Shown here piece after piece: positions 53,781-64,000 of a stretch of 64,000 nt of DNA. The DNA comes from Chamaelirium japonicum (Eukaryota > Streptophyta > Magnoliopsida > Liliales > Melanthiaceae): positions 40,533,949-40,597,948 of the forward strand of contig OX393553.1 of the NCBI GenBank assembly GCA_947650365.1, written 5' to 3'. Both the position numbers and the translations under genes were made by a program. The notes beneath the pieces are model-generated. The model was not told the DNA's origin, searched no databases, and saw only the letters and a program-made list of their open reading frames with translations. Each line of letters begins with the position of its first letter. Within the stretch, counting starts at the first letter, position 1.

Positions 53781-54636
53781 CGTACGAAGGAATTAGAATG
53801 GATACATTTGTGCGAATGAATTAGAATGGATTGTGCGAATGAATTAGAATGGATCGTACGAATGAATTAGAATGGATCTTATTAATGAATTAGAATGGAT
53901 CGTGCGAATGAATTAGAATGGATCGTACGAATGAATTAGAATGGATCGTGCGAATGAATTAGAATGGATCGTGCGAATGAATTAGAATGGATCGTGCGAA
54001 TGAATTAGAATGGATCGTGCGAATGAATTAGAATGGATCGTACGAATGAATTAGAATGGATCGTACGAATGAATTAGAATGGATCGTAGGAATGAATTAG
54101 AATGGATCGTATGAATGAATTAGAATGGATCGTGCGAATGAATTAGAATGGATCGTACGAATGAATTAGAATGGATACATTCGTGCGAATGAATTAGAAT
54201 GGATTGTATGAATGAATTAGAATGGATCGTATGAATGAATTTGAATGGATCGTGCGAATGAATTAGAATGGATCGTACGAATGAATTAGAATGGATCGTA
54301 CGAATGAATTAGAATGGATCGTGCGAATGAATTAGAATGGATCGTGCGAATGAATTAGAATGGATCGTACGAATGAATTATAATGGATCGTGCGAATGAA
54401 TTAGAATGGATCGTATGAATGAAATAGAATGGATCGTATGAATTAGAATGGATCGTACGAAGGAATTAGAATGGATCGTATGAATGAATTAGATTGGATC
54501 GTGGATACATTCGTGCGAATGAATTAGAATGGATCGTACGAATGAATTAGAATGAATTGTACGAATGAATTAGAATGGATCGTGCGAATGAATTAGAATG
54601 GATCGTACGAATGAATTAGAATGGATACATTCGTGC
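53781..54636 (-). repeat. Satellite block 72, minus; homogeneous core
   Basis: From about 53895 to 54085 consecutive 23-mers differ essentially only at GTAC/GTGC, with no 28-mer, a second recently homogenised run. The block ends at CATTCGTGCGTTCTAATTC. Confidence 0.9.
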
Positions 54637-55459
54637 GTTCTAATTCATTCATACGATCCATTCTAATTCATTAGCACGAATGTATCCATTCTAATTCATT
54701 CGTACGAAGGAATTAGAATGTATGATCTATTCTATTTCATTCGTACGATCCATTCTAATTCATTCGTATGATCCATTCTAATTCATTCGCATGAATGTAT
54801 CCATTCTAATTCATTCGTACGATCCAGTCTAATTCATTCGCACGATCCATTCTAATTCATTTGTGCGAATGAATACATTTGTGCGAATGAATTAGAATGG
54901 ATCGTACGAATGGATTAGAATGGATCATGCAAATTAATTAGAATGGATCGTACGAATGAATTCTAATTACGATCCAATCTAATTCATTCATACGATCTAT
55001 TCTAATTCTTTCGCACTAATGTATCCATTCTAATTCATTCGTACGTTCCATTCTAATTCATTCGCACAATCTATTAATGGATACATTTGTGCGAATGAAT
55101 TAGAATGGAACGTACGAATGAATTAGAATGGATCATGCGAATTAATTAGAATGGATCGTACGAATGAATTAGAATTACGATCCAATCTAATTCATTCATA
55201 CGATCTATTCTAATTCTTTCGCACGAATGTATCCATTTTAATTCATTCGTACGTTCCATTAATGGATCGTGCGAATGAATTAGAATGGATCGTACGAATG
55301 AATTAGAATGGATCGTATGAATGAATTAGAATTGATCGTGCGAATGAATTAGAATGGATCGTATGAATGAATTAGAGTGGATACATTCGTGCGAATGAAT
55401 TAGAATGGATCGTATTAATGAATTAGAATGGATTGTGCAAATAAATTAGAATGGATCGT
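54637..55459. repeat. Cluster of eight very short alternating blocks
   Basis: Plus 54637-54702, minus 54703-54720, plus 54721-54863, minus 54864-54960, plus 54961-55074, minus 55075-55173, plus 55174-55259, minus 55260-55459. Minus/plus pairs inside it form a tandem 208 bp duplication. Confidence 0.87.
54865..55262. repeat. 208 bp tandem duplication of an inverted unit
   Basis: Landmarks ATACATTT (54873/55081), TTACGATCC (54967/55175) and ACGTTCCA (55043/55251) are all exactly 208 bp apart. Each unit is a minus part followed by a plus part, so the pair makes four alternating arms. Confidence 0.88.
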
Positions 55460-55472
55460 ACGATCCATTCTA
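55447..55472. repeat. Exact 26 bp palindrome at a minus-to-plus switch
   Basis: TAGAATGGATCGT is followed by its exact complement ACGATCCATTCTA, centre 55459/55460, with no spacer. Pairing breaks at 55446/55473. Confidence 0.93.
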
Positions 55473-55888
55473 TTTCATTCGTATGATCCATTCTAATTCC
55501 TTCGTACGATCCATTCTTATTCATTCCTATAAATGTATCCATTCTAATTCATACGTACGATCCATTCTAATTCATTTATACGATCCAATCTAATTCATTC
55601 ATACAATCCATTCTAAATCATTCGCACGAATTTATCCATTCTAATTCATTCGTACGATCCATTCTAATTCATTCGCACAATCTATTCTAATTCATTCGTA
55701 CGTTCCATTCTAATTCATTAGCATGATCCATGCTAATTCATTTGTACAATCCATTCTATTTCATTCGTACGATCCATTATTACGATCCATTCTTATTCAT
55801 TCGTACGATCCATTCTAATTCATTCATACGATCCATTCTAATTCATTTGTACGAATATACCCATTCTAATTCATTCGTAGGATACGAT
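55460..55888 (+). repeat. Satellite block 81, plus orientation
   Basis: It includes a member of the dispersed block near 55510 (CATTCCTATAAATG, then CATACGTACG and TTTATACGATCC). A 71-residue open frame near 55730 is an artefact. It ends at GGATACGATCGTATG, with palindrome ATACGATCGTAT. Confidence 0.9.
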
Positions 55889-56884
55889 CGTATGAATGAA
55901 TTAGAATGGATCATACGAATGAGTAAGAATAGATCATACGAATGAATTAGAAAAGATCGTACGAATGAATTAGAATGCATCGTGCTAATGAATTAGAATT
56001 GATCGTACTAATGAATTAGAATAGATACATTCATGTGAATGAATTAGAATGGATCACACGAATGAGTAAGAATGGATCGTACGAATGAAATAGAATGGAT
56101 TGTATGAATGAATTAGAATGGATCGTGTACGAATGAATTAGAATGGATCGTACGAATGAATTAGAATGGATCGTAACGAATGAATTAGAATAGATTGTGC
56201 GAATGAATTAGATTGGATCGTGCCAATGAATTAGAATGGATCGTACGAATGAATTTGAATGGATCGTATGAATGAATTAGAATGGATCGTGCGAATGAAT
56301 TATAATGGATCGTACGAATGAATTAGAATGGATATATTCGTGCGAATGAATTAGAATGGATACATTCGTGCGAGAGAATTAGAATAGATCGTATGAATGA
56401 ATTAGAATGGATCGTATGAATGAATTAGAATGGATCGTGCGAATAAATTAGAATGGATTGTACGAATGAATTAGAATGGATCGTATAAATGAATTAGAAT
56501 GGATCGTACGAAGAAATTAGAATAGATCGTACGAATGAATTAGAATGGATACATTCGTGCGAATGAATTAGAATGGATACATTCGTGCGAAAGAATTAGA
56601 ATAGATCGTATGAATGAATTAGAATGGATCGTATGAATGAATTAGAATGGATCGTGCGAATGAATTAGAATGGATCGTACGAATGAATTAGAATGGATCG
56701 TATGAATGAATTAGAATGGATCGTACGAAGGAATTAGAATGGATCGTACGAATGAATTAGAATGGATCGTATGAATGAATTAGAGTGGATACATTCGTAC
56801 GAATGAATTAGAATGGATCAAATGAACGAATCGTACGAATGAATTAGAATGGATCGTACGAATGAATTAGAATGGATTGTACGA
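55889..56884 (-). repeat. Satellite block 82, minus orientation
   Basis: Two adjacent segments, near 56350-56460 and 56570-56660, share the order GATACATTCGTGCG, AAAGAATTAG/GAGAATTAG, GATCGTATG, a local duplication of about 230 bp. The end is the GGATTGTACGAATGTATCC junction shared with 41020. Confidence 0.9.
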
Positions 56885-57249
56885 ATGTATCCATTCTAAT
56901 TCATTCGTACGATCCATTCTAATTCCTTCGTACGATCCATTCTAATTCATTTGCACGAATATATCCATTCTAATTCATTTGTACGATCCATTCTAATTCA
57001 TTCGTATGATCCATTCTAATTCATTTATATGATCCAATCTAATTCATTCATACAATCCATTCTAATTTATTCGCACGAATTTATCCATTCATTCGTACGA
57101 TCCATTCTAATTCATTCGCACGATCCATTCTAATTCATTCATACGATCCATTCTAATTCCTTTGTACGATCCATTCTAATTCATTCATACGATCCATTCT
57201 AATTCATTCGTATGATCCATTCTAATTCATTCGCACGGAATGGATCGTA
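56885..57249. repeat. Plus block with a 13 bp minus flip at its end
   Basis: Plus 56885-57236, then GGAATGGATCGT (57237-57249, minus), then plus again. The flip creates GAATGGATCGTACGATCCATTC, read as two parts GAATGGATCGT and ACGATCCATTC, an exact 22 bp palindrome centred at 57249/57250. Confidence 0.87.
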
Positions 57250-58884
57250 CGATCCATTCTAATTCATTCGTACGATCCATTCTAATTCACTCACACGATC
57301 AATTCTAATTCATTAATACGATCCATTCTAATTCATTTGTACGACACACGATCCATTCTAATTCATTCGCACGAATGTATCCATTCTAATTCATTCGTAC
57401 AATCCATTCTAATTCCTTCGTATGATCCATTCTTACTCATTAGCACGATCCATTCTAATTCATTCGTACAATCCATTCTAATTCATTCGCACGATCCATT
57501 CTAATTCATTCATATGATCCATTCTAATTCATTCATACAATCCATTCTAATTCTTTTACACGATCCATTCTAATTCATTCGTACAATCTATTCTAATTCA
57601 TTCGTACGATCCATTCTAATTCATTCGTACGATCCATTCTAATTCATTCATACGATCCATTCTAATTCATTCGCACGATCCATTCTAATTCATTCATACG
57701 ATCCATTCTAATTCATTCGCACGATCCATTCTAATTCATTCGTACGATCCATTCTAATTCATTCGCACGATCCATTCTAATTCATTCGTACGATCCATTC
57801 TAATTCATTCGCACGATCCATTCTAATTCATTCATACGATCCAATCTAATTCATTCATACGATCCATTCTAATTCATTCGCATGAATGTATCCATTCTAA
57901 TTTATTCGTACGATCTATTCTAATTCATTCATGCAATCCATTCTAATTCTTTTGCACGAATGTATCCATTCTAAGTCATTCGTACGATACATTCTAATTC
58001 ATTCGTACGATCCATTCTAATTCATTTGCACGATGCATTCTAATTCATTCATACGATCCAATCTAATTCATTCGTACGATCCATTCTAATTCATTCGCAC
58101 GTATGTATCAACTCTAATTCATTCGTACGATCCATTCTAATTCATTCTAATTCCTTCGTATGATCCATTCAAATTCCTTTGTACGATCCATTCTAATTCA
58201 TTCATACGATCCATTCTAATTCATTCGCACGAATGTATCCATTCTAATTCATTCGCACGAATGTATCTATTCTAATTCCTTCGTACGATCAATTCTAATT
58301 CCTTCGTACGATCCATTCTAATTCCTTCGTACGATCCATTCTATTTCATTCGTATGATCCATTCTAATTCATTCGTATGATCCATTCTAATTCCTTCGTA
58401 CGATCCATTCTAATTCAGATGATCCATTCTATTTCATTCATACGATCCATTCTAATTTATTCGCACGATCCATTCTAATTCATTCAAATGATCCATTCTA
58501 ATTCATTCGTACGATCCATTCTAATTCATTCGCACGATCCATTCTAATTCATTCGTACGATCCATTCTAATTCATTCGTACGATCCATTCTAATTCATTC
58601 GCACGATCCATTCTAATTCATTCATACGATCCATTCTAATTCATTCGTACAATCTATTCTAATTCATTCGCACGATCCATTCGAATTCACTCATACGATC
58701 CATTCTAATTCATTCATACGATCCATTCTAATTCATTCGTACGATCCATTCTAATTCATTCGTACAATCCATTCTATTTTATTCATACGATCCATTTTTA
58801 CTCATTCGTACGATCCATTCTAATTCATTCGTACAATCTATTCTAATTCATTCGTACGATCCATTCTAATTCACTAGCACGATC
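57250..58884 (+). repeat. Satellite block 85, plus orientation
   Basis: About 70 monomers. The run 57600-57840 alternates GTACG, GCACG and CATACG monomers with no 28-mer. It has a fused unit GTACGACACACGATCC near 57343 and ends at GCACGATCGTACGAATT. Confidence 0.92.
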
Positions 58885-58956
58885 GTACGAATTAATTAGA
58901 ATGGATCGTACGAATGAAATAGAATGGATCATACGAATGAAATAAAATGGATCGTA
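58885..58956 (-). repeat. Short minus block
   Basis: About three monomers between two long plus blocks. It exits at GGATCGTACGACCC. Confidence 0.88.
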
Positions 58957-60909
58957 CGACCCATTCTAATTCATTCGCACGATCCATTCTAATTCATTCG
59001 TATGATCCATTCTAATTCATTCGCACGAATGTATCCATTCTAATTCATTCGTACGATCCATTCTAATTCATTCATACAATCCATTCTAATTCATTCGTAC
59101 GATCCATTCTAATTCATTCGCACGATCCATTCTAATTCATTTATACGATCCAATCTAATTCATTCATACGATCTATTCAAATTCATTCGCACGAAGGTAT
59201 CCATTCTAATTCATTCGTACGATCCATTCTAATTCATTCGCACAATCTATTCTAATTCATTCGCACGATCCATTCTAATTCATTCGTACAATCCATTCTT
59301 ACTCATTCGTACGATCCATTCTAATTCATTCGCACGAATGTATCCATTCTAATTCATTCGTACGATCTATTCTAATTCATTCTGACGATCCATTCTAATT
59401 CATTCGCACAATCCATTCTAATTCATTCGCACGATCCATTCAAATTCATTCATACGATCCATTCTAATTCATTCATACAATCCATTCTAATTCTTTCGTA
59501 CGATCTATTCTAATTCATTCATACAATCCATTTTATTTAATTCGTACGATCCATTCTTACTCATTCGTACGATCCATTCTAATTCATTCGCATGAATGTA
59601 TCCATTCTAATTCATTCGTACGATCTATTCTAATTCATTCGTACGATCCATTCTAATTCCTTCGTTCGATCAATTCTAATTCATTCATGCGATCCATACG
59701 ATCCAATCTAATTCATTCATACGATCCATTCTAATTCATTCGCACGAATGTATCCATTCTAATTCATTCGTACGATCCATTCTAATTCATTCGCACGAAT
59801 GTATCCATTCTAATTCATTCGTACGATCCATTCTAATTCATTCACACAATCTATTCTAATTCATTCATACGATCCATTCTAATTTATTTGCACGAATATA
59901 TCCATTCTATTTCATTCGTACGATCCATTCTTACTCATTCGTACGATCCATTCTAATTCATTCACATGAATGTATCCATTCTAATTCATTCGTACGATCC
60001 ATTCTAATTCCTTTGTACGATCCATTCTAATTCCTTCATACGATCCATTCTAATTCCTTTGTACGACCCATTATATTTCATTCGTATGACCTATTCTAAT
60101 TCCTTCGTACGATCCATTCGTATTCATTCCCATGAAGTATCCATTCTAATTCATACATACGATCCATTCTAATTCATTTATATGATTCAATCTAATTCAT
60201 TCATACAATCCATTCTAATTCTTTTACACGAATGTATCCATTCTAATTCATTCGTACGATCCATTCTAATTCATTCGTACGATCCATTCTAATTCATTTG
60301 CACGATCCATTCTAATTCATTCATACGATCCAATCTAATTCATTCATACGATCCATTCTTACTCATTCGTATGATCCATTCTAATTCATTCGTACGATCC
60401 AATCTAATTCATTCATACGATCCATTCTAATTCATTCGTACGATCCATTCTAATTCATTCATACGATCTATTCTAATTCATTCGCACGAATGTATCCATT
60501 CTAATTCATTCGTACGATCCATTCTAATTCATTCGTACGATCCATTCTAATTCATTCGCACGATCCATTCTAATTCATTCATACGATCCATTCTAATTCA
60601 TTCGTACGATCCATTCTAATTCCTTCGTACGATCCATTCTAATTCCTTCGTACGATCCATTCTAATTTCATTCGTTTGATCCATTCTAATTCCTTCGTAC
60701 GATCCATTCTTATTCATTCCCATGAATGTATCCATTCTAATTCATACGTATGATCCATTCTAATTCATTTATACGATCCAATCTAATTCATTTATACAAT
60801 CCATTCTAATTCATTCGCACGAATTTATCCATTCTAATTCATTCGTACGATCCATTCGAATTCATTCGCACGAATGTATCCATTCTAATTCATTCGTACG
60901 ATCCATTCC
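58957..60909 (+). repeat. Satellite block 87, plus orientation
   Basis: One of the longest uninterrupted blocks of the right half. It has two copies of the dispersed CATTCCCATGAA block (near 60115 and 60715). It ends at CCATTCCGTGCGAATG. Confidence 0.92.
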
Positions 60910-61682
60910 GTGCGAATGAATTAGAATGGATCGTACGAATGAATTAGAATGGATCATATGAATGAATTAGAATGGATCGTACAAATGAATTAGAATGGAT
61001 CGTACGAATGAATTAGATTGGATCGTATTAATGAATTAGAATGGATCGTACGAATGATTTAGAATGGATACATTCGTGTGAATGAATTAGAATGGATCGT
61101 ATGAATGAATTAGAATGGATCGTACGAATGAATTAGAATGGATCGTACGAATGAATTAGATTGGATCGTACGAATGAATTAGAATGGATCATACGAATGA
61201 GCAAGAATGGATCGTATGAATGAATTAGATTAGATCGTATGAATGAATTAGAATGGATCGTGCGAATGAATTAGAATGGATCGTACGAATGAATTAGAAT
61301 GGATCGTACGAATGAATTAGAATGGATACATTCATGCAAAAGAATTAGAATGGATTGTTTGAATGAATTAGAATGGATCGTGCGAATGAATTAGAATGGA
61401 TCGTACGAATGAATTAGAATGGATCATACGAATGAGTAAGTATGGATCGTATGAATAAATTAGATTGGATCGTATGAATGAATTAGAATGGATCGTGCGA
61501 ATGAATTAGAATGGATCGTACGAATGAATAAGAATGGATCGTACAAATGAATTAGAATGGATACATTCGTGCTAAAGAATTAGAATGGATTGTATGAATG
61601 AATTAGAATGGATCGTGTGAATGAATTAGAATGGATCGTACGAATGAATTAGAATGGATACATTCGTGCGAATGAATTAGAG
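60910..61682 (-). repeat. Satellite block 88, minus; duplicate of 47.9-48.55 kb
   Basis: The GGATACATTC 28-mer plus GCAAAAG/GCTAAAG monomer occurs at 61325 and 61560, again 235 bp apart. The right junction GAATTAGAGTACGATCC matches 48551 at an offset of 13129 bp. Confidence 0.92.
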
Positions 61683-63324
61683 TACGATCCATTCTTACTC
61701 ATTCGTATGATCCATTCTAATTCATTCGCACGAATGTATCCATTCGAATTCATTCGTACGATCCTTTCTAATTCCTTCGTACGATCCATTCTAATTCATT
61801 CGCACGATCCATTCTAATTCATTCATACAATCCATTCTAATTCATTTGCACGAATGTATCCATTCTAATTCATTCGTACGATCCATTCTAATTCATTCGT
61901 ATGATCCATTCTAATTCATTCGTACGATCCATTCTAATTCATTCGCACAATCCATTCTAATTCATTCGCACGAATTTATCTAATCTAATTCATTCATACG
62001 ATACATTCTAATTCATTCGTATGTATCCATTCTAATTCATTCGTACGATCCATTCTAATTCATTCGTACGATCCATTCTAATTCATTCGCACGATCCATT
62101 CTAATTCATTAATACGATCCATTCTAATTCATTCGTACGATTCACGATCCATTCTAATTCATTCATACGATCCAATCTAATTCATTCATACGATCCATTC
62201 TAATTCATTCGTATGTATCCTTTCTAATTCATTCATACGATCCATTCTAATTCATTCGTACGATCCATCCTAATTCATTCATACAATCCATTCTAATTCA
62301 TTCGCACGAATGTATCCGATCTAATTCATTCGTACGATCCAATCTAATTCATTCGCAAGATCCTTTCTAATTCATTCATACAATCCATTCTAATTCTTTT
62401 GCATGAATGTATCCATTCTAATTCATTCGTACGATCCATTCTAATTCATTCGTACGATCCATTTTAATTCCTTCGTACGATCCATTCTAATTCCTTCGTA
62501 CGATCCATTCTAAATCCTTACGATCCATTCTAATTCCTTCGTACGATCCATTCTAATTCATTCGCACGATCCATTCTAATTCCTTCGTACGATCAATTCT
62601 TATTCATTTCCATGAATGTATCCATTCTAATTCATACGTACGATCCATTCTAATTCATTTATACGATCCAATCTAATTCATTCATACAATCCATTCTAAT
62701 TCATTCGCACGAATTTATCCATTCTAATTCATACGTACGATCCATTCTAATTCATTTGCACAATCTATTCTAATTCATTCGTACGTTCCATTCTAATTCA
62801 TTCGTACGATCCATTCTAATTCCTTCGTACGATCTATTCTAATTCCTTCGTACGATCCATTCTAATTCCTTCGTACGATATATTCTATTTCATTCATACG
62901 ATCCATTCTAATTCTTTCGCACGATTCATTCTAATTCATTCGTACGATCCATTCTAATTCATTCGCACAATCTATTCTAATTCATTCGTACGATCCATTC
63001 TAATTCATACGCACGATCCATTCTAATTCATTCGCACGAATGAATCCATTCTAATTCATGCATACGATCAATTCTAATTTATTCGTACGATCCATTCTAA
63101 TTCATTCGTATGATCCATTCTAATTCATTCGCACGATCCATTCTAATTCATTCGTACGATCCATTCTAATTCATTTGCACAATCCATTCTAATTCATTTA
63201 TACGATCCAATCTAATTCATTGATACAATCCAATCTAATTCATTCATACGATCCATTCTAATTCATTCGTACGATCCATTCTAATTCATTTGCACGATCC
63301 ATTCGAATTCATTCATACGATCGA
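61683..63324 (+). repeat. Satellite block 89, plus orientation
   Basis: It contains 62018-62250, a duplicate of 42246-42480, and another dispersed CATTTCCATGAATG block near 62605. A 14-base deletion monomer (TAAATCCTTACGATCC) lies near 62512. It ends at CATACGATCGATTGTACG. Confidence 0.92.
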
Positions 63325-64000
63325 TTGTACGAATGAATTAGAATGGATTCATTCGTGCGAATGAATTAGAATGTATCATGCGAATGAATTAGAATGGATC
63401 GTACGAATGAATTAGAATGGATCGTGCGAATGAATTAGAATAGGATCGTATGAATGAATTAGAATGGATATATTCGTGCAAATGAATTAGAATGGATCGT
63501 ATGAATGAATTAGAATGGATCGTATGAATGAATTAGAATGGATCGTACGAATGAATTAGAATGGATCGTACGAATGAATTAGAATGGATCATACGAATGA
63601 GTAAGAATGAATTAGAATGGATCGTACGAATGAATTAGAATGGATCGTATGAATGAGTAAAATTGGATCATACGAATGAAATAGAATCGATTGTACGAAT
63701 GAATTAGAATGGATCGTACGAATGAATTAGAATGGATCGTGGTAAAGAATTAGAATGGATTGTATGAATGAATTAGAATTGATCGTGCGAATGAATTAGA
63801 ATGGATCGTACGAATGAATTAGAATGGATCGTACGAATGAATTAGAATGGATCATATGAATGAAATAGAATGGATCGTATGAATTAGAATGGATCGTACG
63901 AATGAAATAGAATAGATCGTACGAATGAATTAGAATGGATACATTCGTGCGAATGAATTAGAATGGATCATACGAATGAATTAGAATGGATCGTGCAAAT
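63325..64000 (-). repeat. Satellite block 90, minus orientation, runs off the window
   Basis: About 29 monomers with 28-mer units near 63345, 63468 and 63936. One GGATCGTGGTAAAG variant lies near 63734. The array continues past the end of the window. Confidence 0.92.

Larger units (their letters stand above)
1..64000. repeat. Palindrome-rich 23/28 bp satellite array (probable holocentromere unit)
   Basis: Except for one LTR insertion, the whole window is a tandem repeat of 23 bp monomers mixed with 28 bp monomers. I see no gene, tRNA, rRNA or other unique sequence. The monomer contains three ATTC blocks, an 8 bp palindrome TCGTACGA and a GATC. By memory of the literature, 23 and 28 bp monomers forming palindromes are the satellite of CENH3-positive centromere units in Chionographis japonica, a holocentric lilioid. 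If that is correct, this DNA carries CENH3 nucleosomes and assembles kinetochores. The satellite reading is certain; the centromere role and species are inferred from monomer length and structure. Another plant with an unrelated minisatellite is the main alternative. Confidence 0.93.

Noticed and set aside
55730-55945. Plus-strand 71-residue open frame
   Set aside because: Satellite-derived; it crosses an orientation switch at 55888, where the repeat pattern of the peptide breaks off.
1-64000. CRISPR array
   Set aside because: The repeats are contiguous with no unique spacers of constant length, and the LTR and sequence style are those of a plant.
1-64000. Telomeric or subtelomeric repeat
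   Set aside because: No TTTAGGG or similar G-rich unit was seen, and orientation alternates throughout.
1-64000. CENP-B-box-like motif in TTCGTACGA
   Set aside because: Only the TTCG part agrees. The CGGG half of the box is absent from the monomer, so there is no support for a CENP-B-type site.
1-64000. Orientation switching as an assembly artefact
   Set aside because: Not excluded by sequence alone, but several switches are preserved exactly in independent duplicate copies (6843/9640, 17541/20314, 25520/29266/32897), which random misjoins would not produce.

Overview
This window is one continuous plant satellite array with no cellular gene in it. About 63.2 kb of the 64 kb is a short AT-rich tandem repeat with two monomer lengths. 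The first is 23 bp (exemplar at 1381-1403; about 35% GC; CCATTCTAATTC followed by ATTCGTACGAT). The second is 28 bp (exemplar at 9230-9257) and equals the 23-mer with five extra bases (ATGTA) next to the CGCACGA segment. From memory, a 23 bp plus 28 bp satellite able to form palindromes is what was reported for the megabase-sized CENH3-positive centromere units of the holocentric lilioid plant Chionographis japonica (Kuo et al., Nature Communications 2023). I therefore read the window as the inside of one such holocentromere unit. This rests on monomer lengths and palindromic structure, not on a database comparison.

The array is a mosaic of blocks in opposite orientation. I call a block '+' when the CCATTCTAATTC strand is on top and '-' when its complement (GAATTAGAATGG) is on top. 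I count about 90 blocks, from about 13 bp to about 2 kb, with roughly 33 kb in + and 30 kb in -. Many switch points are exact or near-exact palindromes, for example 38 bp at 42937-42974 and 26 bp at 55447-55472. C outnumbers G about three to one on the + monomer strand, so GC skew flips at every switch.

Above the monomer there is a recurring phrase of variant monomers. Distances between successive copies are 28 + n x 23 (143, 189, 212 and 235 bp measured). Above that are kilobase-scale tandem segmental duplications: two copies of about 2.8 kb at 5.65-11.1 kb, two nearly identical copies of 2774 bp at 16.27-21.78 kb, and three copies of about 3.7 kb at 24.60-35.67 kb. The copies carry their internal inversions with them, so these inversions predate the duplications. 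Copy-length differences are mostly whole monomers. From 36 kb to the end the array is more diverged, with very dense orientation switching at 51.4-55.5 kb and dispersed duplicates 13 and 20 kb apart.

The only non-satellite sequence is a 754 bp solo LTR at 21838-22591, with TG...CA ends, a 5 bp target duplication (ATTCT), a TATA box and an internal array of 43 bp GC-rich subrepeats. It has no gag, pol or primer-binding site. All longer open frames are by-products of the satellite or of the LTR subrepeats. Block boundaries were read by eye and are good to about 5-15 bp except where exact palindrome coordinates are given.
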